The notes beneath the pieces are model-generated. The model worked only from the letters and a program-made list of their open reading frames with translations, was not told where the DNA came from and made no database searches. DNA of 64,000 nucleotides from Shinella lacus (GTDB lineage: Bacteria; Pseudomonadota; Alphaproteobacteria; Rhizobiales; Rhizobiaceae), in contig NZ_WHSB02000008.1 of the NCBI RefSeq assembly GCF_010994755.1, positions 62,001-126,000 of the forward strand. Direction: 5' to 3'. Below, piece after piece: positions 49,635 through 58,221 of this stretch (its first letter is position 1; each line of letters starts with the position of its first letter). The position numbers were made by a program, and so were the translations under genes.

Positions 49635-51188
49635 ATGATTACACGTCGCGAACTGCTTGCGAGTGCGGGTGCTGCCGTTGCGGTGGCGGGCCTTGCCTCG
49701 ATCGCCGGGCCTGCCGCAGCGCAGGCGAAGAAGACCGTGGTCCTCGCCTCGATGGGTCCGGTGACCGGGAACTGGGACCCGACATCGCACACCACGCTCG
49801 GCCAGTCCAATTTCGAAAAGTTCGTGTTCAGCCACCTGACCCGCTGCCAGATGGAAGAGGGCAAGGTTCCCGAGCTGGAGCCGGACCTCGCGGTGAGCTG
49901 GCAGCTCATCGACGCCAACACGCTGGAATTCAAGCTGCGCGACGGCGTCAAGTTCCATGACGGCAAGGATTTCGGCGCCGAGGACGTCAAGGCGACGATG
50001 GAATATGCCTCCAACCCGGAACGGCCGGCCGCCTCCTTCTATCCGGGCCGCGTCGATGTCGAGGTCGTAGACCGCCTGACCGTGCGCCTCAGCACCGCCA
50101 AGTATGGTTATCCGGCATCGGCCTACTGGTTCATCTCCAGCTTCCTCCCGATCCTGTCGGCCAAGGACGTCGCCGATCCGGCGACCCTGCAAAAGCGTCC
50201 GAACGGCACCAATGCCTTCAAATATGTCGAGACGGTCGGCGATCGCAGCATGCTGGCGGCCAATGACGCCTATTATGGCGGCCGGCCGAAGATCGACGAG
50301 ATCGTCTATGCCTATGTGCCGGATGCCAATACGCGCCTGCTCGGCCTGATGAACGGCGAATACCAGATCGCCGAGCGCCTGGAGCCCGAGCAATATGCCA
50401 CGCTCGCCGGCAACGACGCCATCGTCGGGCACCGCGGCCTTTCCACCGAGAACAAGTACTTGCATTTCCGCTGCAACAAGGCGCCTTTCGACGATCCGCG
50501 CATCCGGCTTGCCGCCTGCCATGCGATCGATCGCGAGCAGATCCTCATGCTGATGGGCGACGCCGCCTCGGCGACGAGCTGCTTCATCTCGCCGATGAAG
50601 TTCGGCTTCAAGGACATCGAGACCTATCCGAAATACGACCCGGAGGAATGCCAGCGCCTTTTGGCGGAAGCCGGCTTCCCGAACGGCGAGGGCCTGCCGC
50701 CGCTCGAATATATTACCTCGATCGGCTTCTACCCGAAGACCAAGGAATATGGCGAGATCATCACCGCGATGATGGCCGAGCAGGGCTTCAACGTGCAACT
50801 GACCGTGCTGGAGCCGGCCGCCTGGGAACAGGCGATCTATCGCGCCGCCGACGGCCAGGGCCAGGGCCATATGTGCGACGTGGGCTGGATGACCGGTTCG
50901 CCGGAACCGGACCTGGTGCTGCGCCCGAACTGGCATTCGAAGGCGGCGCTCATCACCGGCGTCAACGATCCGGAGATCGACGCCGTGCTCGACGAGGAGC
51001 GGGGTGCCGCGACGCCGGAAGAGCGCCTCAAGATCCTTCAGGAAAAGGTCTTCCCGCTGATGGCGCAGAAATCGCCGAGCTTCTCGCTGTTTTCCGCCGT
51101 CAACTTCCACGGCGCGGCGAAGGGCCTTCAGGGTGCCTACTACTTCCCGAACGGTCCGATCGATCTCAGCAAGGCGGATCTGGTCTAA
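49635..51188 (+). CDS. Peptide-type ABC transporter substrate-binding protein (family 5)
   Basis: The 517-residue protein begins MITRRELLASAG, a twin-arginine-like signal, with cleavage probably after AAAQA (about 31). The mature part is a DppA/OppA-class binding protein (WDPTSHTTLG, LEFKLRDGVKFHDGKDFGAEDVKATMEY, ACHAIDREQIL). Its C-terminal segment FSLFSAVNFHGAAKGLQG is usual for the family. It is the first gene of a seven-gene rightward operon with two permeases, a fused ATPase, GMC oxidase, aldehyde dehydrogenase and M20 hydrolase. The ligand is likely the substrate of those enzymes rather than an ordinary peptide. Confidence 0.93.
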   Translation: MITRRELLASAGAAVAVAGLASIAGPAAAQAKKTVVLASMGPVTGNWDPTSHTTLGQSNFEKFVFSHLTRCQMEEGKVPELEPDLAVSWQLIDANTLEFKLRDGVKFHDGKDFGAEDVKATMEYASNPERPAASFYPGRVDVEVVDRLTVRLSTAKYGYPASAYWFISSFLPILSAKDVADPATLQKRPNGTNAFKYVETVGDRSMLAANDAYYGGRPKIDEIVYAYVPDANTRLLGLMNGEYQIAERLEPEQYATLAGNDAIVGHRGLSTENKYLHFRCNKAPFDDPRIRLAACHAIDREQILMLMGDAASATSCFISPMKFGFKDIETYPKYDPEECQRLLAEAGFPNGEGLPPLEYITSIGFYPKTKEYGEIITAMMAEQGFNVQLTVLEPAAWEQAIYRAADGQGQGHMCDVGWMTGSPEPDLVLRPNWHSKAALITGVNDPEIDAVLDEERGAATPEERLKILQEKVFPLMAQKSPSFSLFSAVNFHGAAKGLQGAYYFPNGPIDLSKADLV

Positions 51189-51256
51189 AGCATTTCCAGC
51201 CGAAGCGGCATCGCTTCGGCGTCGGATAATGCGGCAGAAACAAAAAGGTCCGCCGG
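51189..51256. repeat. Dispersed intergenic repeat, copy 2 (plus orientation)
   Basis: This begins one base after the binding-protein stop with AGCATTTCCAGCCGAAGCGG. It has the CCGAAGCG/CGCTTCGG hairpin, GGCGTCGGATAATGCGG, an A-rich tail and GGTCCGCCGG, matching copy 1 at 38486-38564 apart from a short internal deletion. It may lower read-through from the binding protein into the permeases. Confidence 0.75.
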
Positions 51257-51287
51257 CAGACTGTAACGGCATCGCGGGGTACCCTAC

Positions 51288-52277
51288 ATGCTCTTTGCTC
51301 TCGATTTCTTCATGCGAAGAATAGCGCAGGGTCTCATCATCGTTCTCCTCGTGGCACTGCTCATCTTCACCTTGTTGAGGGTGGTGCCGGGAGACCCCGT
51401 GCGCATCATGCTGGGGCCGATGGTGTCGCCATCGGTCGCAGAACAGACGGCCAAGGAAATGGGGCTGCGCGACCCGGTGCTCGTGCAGTTCGGCCGTTAT
51501 GTCGGGCAAATTGCCCAAGGCGATTTTGGGCGTTCGTTCGTGCGCAGCGCCCAGGGTGCCAGCACCGGCGGCACCCGCGCCGCCGATACGTTCAATGCCG
51601 CCAACCGGGCGTCGGTCATCGGGCTCATCGCGACGGCAGTGCCCTACAGCCTGCTGCTCGCCGGCCTCGCCTTCGTCTTTGCGCTCGCGCTGGCGGTGCC
51701 GATCGGCATCTATGCGGGCCTGCGGTCGGGCAAGTGGCCGGATCGCTTCGCGCTCTATTTGAGCTCGATCTTCGTCTCGCTCCCCAATATCTGGCTGGCG
51801 CTGGTGCTGATCTTCCTCGTCTCGGCGAAGGCAGGCTGGCTGCCGGCGATCGGCTACAAGGGTTTCAGCTACGCCATATTGCCGGCGATCGTGCTGGCGG
51901 TGGAACTGGCGCCGGTCTTCATCCGCTCGATTGCGGTGTCGGTCAGCGGCAACCTGATGGAGGCCTATGTCTCGGTCGGCCAGATCCGCGGCCTGTCACG
52001 GTCGCGCATGATCGTCTTCCACGTTTTCCGCAATTCGCTGATCCCGCTTCTCAACACGCTCGGCATCCAGGCCGTCGGCGTGCTGCTCGGCAGCCTGTTC
52101 CTCATCGAATACGTGTTCAACTTCCCGGGCGTGGGCCTCTTGATGATCAACGCGGTCTTCCAGCGCGATTTCCCGATCATCCAGGCGATTTCCATCCTCG
52201 CCTGCGTGGTTCTCGTCGTCGTCAACATCCTCGTCGACTTCGCCGCCACCACCATTGACAGAAGGCTGCAGTACTGA
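51288..52277 (+). CDS. Peptide-type ABC transporter permease (DppB-like)
   Basis: This 329-residue inner-membrane permease has the DppB/OppB N-terminus (FMRRIAQGLIIVLLVALLIFTLLRVVPGDPVRIMLG), about six helices and the EAA-like loop YVSVGQIRGLSRSRMIVFHVFRNSLIPLLN (about 226-255, divided by a short gap). The ATG at 51288 is used; an internal ATG at 51312 is possible. It overlaps the next permease start by one base (TGATG). Confidence 0.93.
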   Translation: MLFALDFFMRRIAQGLIIVLLVALLIFTLLRVVPGDPVRIMLGPMVSPSVAEQTAKEMGLRDPVLVQFGRYVGQIAQGDFGRSFVRSAQGASTGGTRAADTFNAANRASVIGLIATAVPYSLLLAGLAFVFALALAVPIGIYAGLRSGKWPDRFALYLSSIFVSLPNIWLALVLIFLVSAKAGWLPAIGYKGFSYAILPAIVLAVELAPVFIRSIAVSVSGNLMEAYVSVGQIRGLSRSRMIVFHVFRNSLIPLLNTLGIQAVGVLLGSLFLIEYVFNFPGVGLLMINAVFQRDFPIIQAISILACVVLVVVNILVDFAATTIDRRLQY

Positions 52278-53191
52278 TGGCTATCGGAACGGATATCGAT
52301 CCCGCCGGAACGGCCGTCGCAAGAAAGCGCGGCCCCGGCACCAGCCTCTTCGCAAAGGCATGGCGCACCGCCGATTTCAAGATCGGCTTCGCCATCGTGC
52401 TCGGGCTGCTGCTCCTGTCGGTGATCGGCCCCTATCTCCTCAACCTGTCGCCGACGCAGTTCAACGTCAGCAAGAAGTTCCTCGAACCCGGGCTTCTCGA
52501 CGGCGCGAACATGCCCTACCTCTTCGGCACGGACCAGCTCGGGCGCGACCTGTTCTCGCGCTCGCTGATCGGCCTGCGCAACGCGCTGTTCATCGGCGTC
52601 GTCAGCGTCATCGGCATGTTCATCGTCGGCTCGGCGATCGGCATGATCGCCGGTTATGTCGGCGGATGGGTCGGCCTGGTGCTGATGCGGCTCACCGATG
52701 CGCAGATGTCGATCCCCGTGGTCATCCTGGCGATCACCATCCTCGGCGTCACGCGGCCGACGCCGCTGACGATCATCCTCGTCTTCATCCTCGCCGGCTG
52801 GCCGGCCTATGCCCGCGTCGCCCGCAGCGTCACGCTGTCCGAGCGGCGACGGGAATATGTGCGGGCGGCCAAGATCCTCGGCGCGTCCGACCTCCGGATC
52901 CTGCTCGTGCACATCGCGCCGAACATCCTGCCGCCGATCGCCTTCGTCGCGGTGCTGGATGTGGCGAAGATGATGATCTTCGAGGCGGCGCTCGGCTTCA
53001 TCGGCATCGGCGTGCAGCCGCCGACGCCCACCTTCGGCACGATCATCGCCGATGGCACGAAATACCTCATGAACGCCTGGTGGATCACCACCGTGCCCGG
53101 CCTGCTGCTGGCCCTCTCGCTGTGCGGCATCAACTTCATGGGTGGGGCACTGGAACGTTCGCGCAACAAGATTCTGCAGGGGGTCGAATGA
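52277..53191 (+). CDS. Peptide-type ABC transporter permease (DppC-like)
   Basis: This 304-residue inner-membrane permease has a cytoplasmic N-terminus, about six helices and DppC features GTDQLGRDLFSRSLIGLRNAL (about 89-109). The EAA loop REYVRAAKILGASDLRILLVHIAPNILP lies near 193-220. It shares a base with the upstream permease stop and its own stop overlaps the ATPase start as ATGA, so the transporter genes are tightly coupled. Confidence 0.93.
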   Translation: MAIGTDIDPAGTAVARKRGPGTSLFAKAWRTADFKIGFAIVLGLLLLSVIGPYLLNLSPTQFNVSKKFLEPGLLDGANMPYLFGTDQLGRDLFSRSLIGLRNALFIGVVSVIGMFIVGSAIGMIAGYVGGWVGLVLMRLTDAQMSIPVVILAITILGVTRPTPLTIILVFILAGWPAYARVARSVTLSERRREYVRAAKILGASDLRILLVHIAPNILPPIAFVAVLDVAKMMIFEAALGFIGIGVQPPTPTFGTIIADGTKYLMNAWWITTVPGLLLALSLCGINFMGGALERSRNKILQGVE

Positions 53192-55020
53192 ACACGTCCT
53201 CGAAAATCCTGGATGTCCAGGGCCTTTCCGTCGATCTGCTTCTGGGCTCCGGCGCAAGGCGGCCGGTGCTCCGGGACGTTTCCCTCAGCATCGAGGAAAA
53301 CCGCGTGCTCGGCATCATCGGCGAAAGCGGCTCCGGCAAGACCGTGCTGTCGCGCGCGCTGATCAACTGGGTCGCCAGGCCGCTGGAAATCACCGGCGGC
53401 AAGATTCTCTATCGCGGCGAAGATCTCGTCACGCTGCCGCAGCGGCAGATGCAGGCGCTGCGCGGCCGCAAGATCGCCTATATCGGCTCCGATCCCGGCA
53501 GCGCGCTCGACCCGACCATCCCGATCGGCCACCAGATCGTGGAGAAGCTGAAAGCCGTCGAGCCGGGCATCAGCACGGCCGACGCCGCGCGCCGGGTCGT
53601 GCGCACGCTCGATGCGGTGCGGATTCCCTCGGCAGCGCAGCGCTTCCAGGAATTCCCCTTCCAGTTCTCCGGCGGCATGATGCAGCGCGTGATGATCGTC
53701 GATGCGCTCGTCACCCAGCCGGACCTGCTGGTGGCCGACAACATCACCCAGCCGCTCGACGTCACGGTGGCGGCGCAGATCCTGCGCCTGCTGAAGGATC
53801 TCCAGCGCGATTTCAACACGGCGATCCTCTTCGTCTCGTCCTCGCTCGGCACTTTGCACGATATCGCCGACGAGGTGCTGGTCCTGTCCGCGGGCCAGGT
53901 GGTCGAACACCAGCCTTTCGAGGACCTGCTCAGCGCGCCAAAACATCCCTATACGGCGAACCTCATCTCGGACCTGCCGAAAATCTGGGAGGCCGACACG
54001 CGCAACACCGGCGCCTCGATCGCCGACAAGATTTCCGACAGCGAGGTGGTGCTGTCCGTGCGCGATATCAGCCGCGTCTACAGCACCAAGGACCCGACAA
54101 AACTGTTCGGCAAGCAGCATGTGCATGCCGTGCGCGGCGTGTCCTTCGATGTGCACAAGGGCGACAGCCTCGGCATCGTCGGCGAATCCGGCTGCGGCAA
54201 GTCCTCGCTCTCGCGGCTGCTCAGCCTGCTCGAACTGCCCAATACCGGGCAGATCCTGTTCAAGGGCAAGGATATCGCCCGCCTCAATGCCAGGGGCCAG
54301 CTCGACCTGCGCAAGCGCTTCCAGCTTTTGCTGCAGGACCCGTTCAACGCCATCCCGCCGCATTTCACCATCGGCCGCACGATCGCCGAACCTTTGAGGA
54401 TCCACGGCATGGCGGGCAGCGCCATCCGCCCGAAGGTCGAGCAGGTCATGCAGGAAATCGGCCTGTCGCTCGATCTCCACGACAAGCTGCCGGTGGGCCT
54501 CAGCGCCGGCCAGCGCCAGCGCGTGAACATCGCGCGTGCCATGGTGCTCGATCCGGAACTGCTGATCCTCGACGAGACGCTGTCGGCGCTCGACCAGGTG
54601 GAGCAGACGAAGCTTCTGGCGCTCTTCGAGAAATTGCAGCGCGAGCGCGGCATCACGCTCCTCTACATTTCGCACGATCTCGGCATGGTGCGGCGGGTCT
54701 GCAACCGCGTCGCGGTGATGTATCTCGGCCGCGTCGTCGAGCTTTCCGACAACCAGACGACCTTCTTCAACCCCGGCCATCCCTATACGCGGGCACTTCT
54801 CAGCGCCGTGCCGTCGATCGAGGCGCGTCCCTACGACCCGGAAAAATACCTTCTCGAAGGCGAGCCGCCGAACCCGATCAACATCCCGCCGGGATGCAGC
54901 TTCCGGACGCGCTGTCCCTTCGCGATCGAGAAATGCGCAACCATCGATCCGGTGCTGACACCGCGGGCCGGGGAAGCCTTCGCCGCCTGTCACCTTGCGA
55001 AAATCGTCGAAGCGGCGTGA
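53188..55020 (+). CDS. Fused double ABC ATPase with degenerate first domain
   Basis: The ATG at 53188 overlaps the permease stop and gives 610 residues, two DppD/DppF-type ATPase domains in one chain. The first domain (about 8-270) keeps Walker A GESGSGKT (45-52) and signature FSGGMMQR. However, its Q-loop glutamine is Ser101, the catalytic glutamate after Walker B is Asn185 (VADN), and the H-loop histidine is Ser218. The second domain (about 288-560) has intact Walker A GESGCGKS (332-339), LLQDP, LDE (461-463) and SHD, with signature LSAGQ. One composite ATP site should therefore be active and the other only bind ATP. A C-terminal oligopeptide-transporter domain with cysteines ends the protein. 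Confidence 0.93.
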   Translation: MNTSSKILDVQGLSVDLLLGSGARRPVLRDVSLSIEENRVLGIIGESGSGKTVLSRALINWVARPLEITGGKILYRGEDLVTLPQRQMQALRGRKIAYIGSDPGSALDPTIPIGHQIVEKLKAVEPGISTADAARRVVRTLDAVRIPSAAQRFQEFPFQFSGGMMQRVMIVDALVTQPDLLVADNITQPLDVTVAAQILRLLKDLQRDFNTAILFVSSSLGTLHDIADEVLVLSAGQVVEHQPFEDLLSAPKHPYTANLISDLPKIWEADTRNTGASIADKISDSEVVLSVRDISRVYSTKDPTKLFGKQHVHAVRGVSFDVHKGDSLGIVGESGCGKSSLSRLLSLLELPNTGQILFKGKDIARLNARGQLDLRKRFQLLLQDPFNAIPPHFTIGRTIAEPLRIHGMAGSAIRPKVEQVMQEIGLSLDLHDKLPVGLSAGQRQRVNIARAMVLDPELLILDETLSALDQVEQTKLLALFEKLQRERGITLLYISHDLGMVRRVCNRVAVMYLGRVVELSDNQTTFFNPGHPYTRALLSAVPSIEARPYDPEKYLLEGEPPNPINIPPGCSFRTRCPFAIEKCATIDPVLTPRAGEAFAACHLAKIVEAA

Positions 55021-55045
55021 CGGATAATCCAGAGGTCTACAGCAA

Positions 55046-56641
55046 ATGAGTGCCTTGAAAGAATTTGATTATATCGTGGTGGGATCGGGCAGCGCCGGTT
55101 GCCCGCTGACCGCCCGGCTTCTTGAAAAGAAGAATTCCGTGCTGCTGGTGGAGGCCGGCAAGAAGGAACGGCTGAACCTCACCCATATTCCAGCAGCGCT
55201 CGTGCACACGATCGGCAACAAGCGCTACGACTGGGATTTCCAGACCGAGCCGGACCCGACCCGCGACAACCTCGTGGAAAAATGGCCGCGCGGCCGCGTG
55301 CCCGGCGGCTCGTCCGCCATCAACGGCATGATCTTCATTCGCGGCGCGGCGAAGGACTACGACGCCTGGGAAGCCATGGGCAACAAGGGCTGGGGCTGGA
55401 ACTCGGTGCTGCCCTATTTCCGCAAGATGGAGACCGCCGATAACGACAAGGACAATGCGCTGCGCGGCGGCCTCGGCCCCCAGCGCGTCTCGGCCCTGCG
55501 CTGGAAACATCCGGTCTCCGAGGCGTTCCTCGACAGTTTCGTCAATGCCGGCGTGCCGCTCAACCCAGACCTCAACGGCGCCTCCCATGAAGGCGTCGCC
55601 TGGAACCAGGGTTCGACGCGCGAGGGCAAGCGGCACTCGGCCTGGGAGGCCTTCATCAAGCCGAAGCTCGGCAATCCGGACCTCACCTTCGTCGACGGCA
55701 CGATCGTCGAGACCATCCTCTTCGAAGGCCGCCGCGCCGTCGGCATCAGGGCGATCAAGGACGGCACGCGCGTCACCTTCAAGGCGCGCAAGGGCGTCGT
55801 GCTGTCGGCCGGCTCCATCAACTCGCCGCAGATCCTGATGCTGTCCGGCATCGGCGATCCGGCGCAATTGAAGCGCCACGGCATCGAGCCGATCGTCGAG
55901 AGCCCGGATGTCGGGCGCAACCTCATGGAACATCCCGGCCTCTACGTGCTGGCCGAGATGAATGTGACGACGGCCAACAGCCTGGCGACGCCGATCAACG
56001 GCGTGAAGACGCTCGCCGAATGGGTGTTCCGGCGCAAGGGCTTCATGAGCGTGCCGACCGCGCAGGTGCTCGCCTTCCTGAAATCCGATCCGTCCTTCGA
56101 GGAGCCGGACCTGCAATTCCACCTCTTCCCCTTCGGCTGGGTGAAGAAGAAGGGCCGCTACACGGTTCCGAACCGCAAGCTCACCACCATCCTCGTCAAC
56201 ATCAACCACCCCAAGAGCATGGGCCATCTGGAGCTTCGCTCGAAGGACCCGCTGGCGCCGGTCGCCATCTATCCGCGCCTGCTCGACCATCCGGACGATT
56301 TCGACGGCGTCAAGCGCGGCCTCGCCTGGGTGCGCAAGATCGCCTCGACGGCGCCCTTCGGTTCGCAGGTGATGAAGCTGATCGACGTGCCGGACCCGAG
56401 CGCGGGGGCCGCGGCCGACGAGGCCTATATCCGCAAATCGACCGTGCCCTTCCTGCATCCGGTGGGCACCTGCCGCATGGGCATCGACGCGCGCGCGGTG
56501 CTGACGCCGGACCTGAAGGTCCGCGGCGCCGAGAACCTCTGGGTCGCCGATGCCTCGATCTTCCCGCGCCACATTGCGGGCAACACCAATGCCACATCGA
56601 TCATGATCGGTGAGAGGGCCTCAGACCTTATAGAACCCTGA
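55046..56641 (+). CDS. GMC family oxidoreductase (choline-dehydrogenase-like)
   Basis: This 531-residue FAD flavoprotein has the N-terminal dinucleotide motif VVGSGSAGCPLTARLLE (about 11-27) and GMC signature 1 (KWPRGRVPGGSSAINGMIFIRG, about 76-97, split). Signature 2 is AGSINSPQILMLSGIG. The C-terminal catalytic region is HPVGTCRMG and SIFPRHIAGNTNATSIMIGERA, with the usual His and Asn. It oxidises a primary alcohol to an aldehyde. It follows the importer genes by 25 bases and precedes an aldehyde dehydrogenase, consistent with a two-step alcohol-to-acid conversion. Confidence 0.93.
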   Translation: MSALKEFDYIVVGSGSAGCPLTARLLEKKNSVLLVEAGKKERLNLTHIPAALVHTIGNKRYDWDFQTEPDPTRDNLVEKWPRGRVPGGSSAINGMIFIRGAAKDYDAWEAMGNKGWGWNSVLPYFRKMETADNDKDNALRGGLGPQRVSALRWKHPVSEAFLDSFVNAGVPLNPDLNGASHEGVAWNQGSTREGKRHSAWEAFIKPKLGNPDLTFVDGTIVETILFEGRRAVGIRAIKDGTRVTFKARKGVVLSAGSINSPQILMLSGIGDPAQLKRHGIEPIVESPDVGRNLMEHPGLYVLAEMNVTTANSLATPINGVKTLAEWVFRRKGFMSVPTAQVLAFLKSDPSFEEPDLQFHLFPFGWVKKKGRYTVPNRKLTTILVNINHPKSMGHLELRSKDPLAPVAIYPRLLDHPDDFDGVKRGLAWVRKIASTAPFGSQVMKLIDVPDPSAGAAADEAYIRKSTVPFLHPVGTCRMGIDARAVLTPDLKVRGAENLWVADASIFPRHIAGNTNATSIMIGERASDLIEP

Positions 56642-56757
56642 CAATCTGACCCCACCACAGTCCGGCCACCGGTCCGGACACCGAAATTCTCCACCTTGCC
56701 CGCGCCTGCGCGTGGGCGGGACACCCTTCCTATAACTTCGAACAGGCTGAGCGCGAC

Positions 56758-58191
56758 ATGGTACATTTCACTGGAAACTTCATTGGCGGCCGTCGACAGG
56801 AACCACTGGGCGCCGAGCGCATCGAGGTCCGCTCGCCCTATGACGGCGCGCTCGTCGGCTCGGCGCCGCTGGCCTCGCGGGCGGATGTGGACCTTGCGGT
56901 GGCCACGGCCCGCGACGCCTTCGACAAGGGCGCCTGGCCCCGCCTGACGCCCGCCGAGCGCATCGCGGTGCTGCGCCGCTTCTTCGATCTCTACGAGGCG
57001 AGGGCGGAGGAGTTCGCGCAGTTCGTCTCGCGCGAGATGGGCGCGCCGCTCTGGTACACGCGGGCGATCCAGACGCTGATCCGCGACCAGAGCCTCGCCT
57101 ATTTCAAGGCGGCGGAAGAATATCCCTGGGAAGCGACGCGGGATGGTTTTCCCGAAGCGAAAACCCTCTGGATGCGCGCGCCGGTCGGCGTCGTCGCCGC
57201 CGTCATTCCGTGGAACGCGCCGCACCAGGTGGCGCTCGTCAAGCTCTATCCGGCGCTGCTTGCGGGCTGCACGGTCATCCTGAAGCTCGCGCCGGAAACC
57301 GCGCTCAGCGGCCAGTTCCTCGGCGAACTCTTTGCCGAAGCCGGCGTGCCGGAGGGCGTGGTCAGCATCCTCGTGGCGGACCGCGAGGTCAGCGAACATC
57401 TCGTCAGCCATCCGGGCGTCGACAAGATCGGCTTCACCGGGTCGAGCGCCGTCGGCAAGCGCATCGCCCACATCGCCAGCGACCGGCTCGCGCGCTTCAG
57501 CCTGGAACTCGGCGGCAAGTCGGCGGCGATCGTGCTGCCGGATGCCGATATCGACAGCACCGTCAGCGCCCTGCGCTACCGCTCCTTCCCCAACAACGGC
57601 CAGGTCTGCGTCGCCCAGACGCGCATCCTTGTGTCCGAAGGCCAGCATGACCAGTTCGTCGATGCGCTGGTGGGCGAGGTCTCGAAAATGGTCGTCGGCA
57701 ATCCGTCGGAGGAGGAGACCTTCATCGGCCCGCTCGTCTCCGAGCGCCAGCGCAAGCGGGTGGACGACTATATCGCGCTCGGCATGGAGGAGGGCGCTTC
57801 GATTGCGATCGGCGGCCACGGCATGCCCGATGGCATCAACCACGGCTCCTTCATCCGGCCGACCGTCTTCACCGGCGTGACGAACACCATGCGGATCGCG
57901 CGCGAGGAAATCTTCGGCCCTGTCGTCAGCGTCATCCGCTACCGGGATATCGACGAGGCGGTGGAGATCGCCGGCGATTCCGAATACGGCCTCGCCGGCT
58001 CCGTCTGGACCCGCGACGTGCCGGCAGCGCTCGACATCGCGCGAAAAGTGCGCACCGGCGGCCTGTCGATCAACGGCGCGGCGGCCGACCTGATGGCGCC
58101 CTTCGGCGGCTTCAAGCAGAGCGGCATCGGCCGCGAGTTCGGCGCCGAGGGCATCAACCATTACATCGAGCACAAGACGATCAGCTTCTGA
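56758..58191 (+). CDS. Aldehyde dehydrogenase
   Basis: This 477-residue NAD(P)-dependent enzyme has the conserved PWNAPHQV motif (about 145-152), nucleotide segment GFTGSSAVGKRI, general-base glutamate in LELGGKSA (about 248) and catalytic cysteine in NNGQVCVAQTR (about 282). The EEIFGPV and GGFKQSGIGRE segments complete the family pattern. It lies 116 bases after the GMC gene, in the same direction, and 30 bases before the M20 gene. It likely oxidises the aldehyde made by the GMC enzyme. Confidence 0.95.
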   Translation: MVHFTGNFIGGRRQEPLGAERIEVRSPYDGALVGSAPLASRADVDLAVATARDAFDKGAWPRLTPAERIAVLRRFFDLYEARAEEFAQFVSREMGAPLWYTRAIQTLIRDQSLAYFKAAEEYPWEATRDGFPEAKTLWMRAPVGVVAAVIPWNAPHQVALVKLYPALLAGCTVILKLAPETALSGQFLGELFAEAGVPEGVVSILVADREVSEHLVSHPGVDKIGFTGSSAVGKRIAHIASDRLARFSLELGGKSAAIVLPDADIDSTVSALRYRSFPNNGQVCVAQTRILVSEGQHDQFVDALVGEVSKMVVGNPSEEETFIGPLVSERQRKRVDDYIALGMEEGASIAIGGHGMPDGINHGSFIRPTVFTGVTNTMRIAREEIFGPVVSVIRYRDIDEAVEIAGDSEYGLAGSVWTRDVPAALDIARKVRTGGLSINGAAADLMAPFGGFKQSGIGREFGAEGINHYIEHKTISF

Positions 58192-58221
58192 CCGCAGTCA
58201 GCAAATCCGGAGATTACGCCC

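Noticed and set aside
51189-51256. Hairpin after the peptide-binding-protein gene as an operon terminator
   Set aside because: No T run follows the CCGAAGCG stem and the permease genes downstream belong to the same transporter. It is treated as a dispersed repeat.
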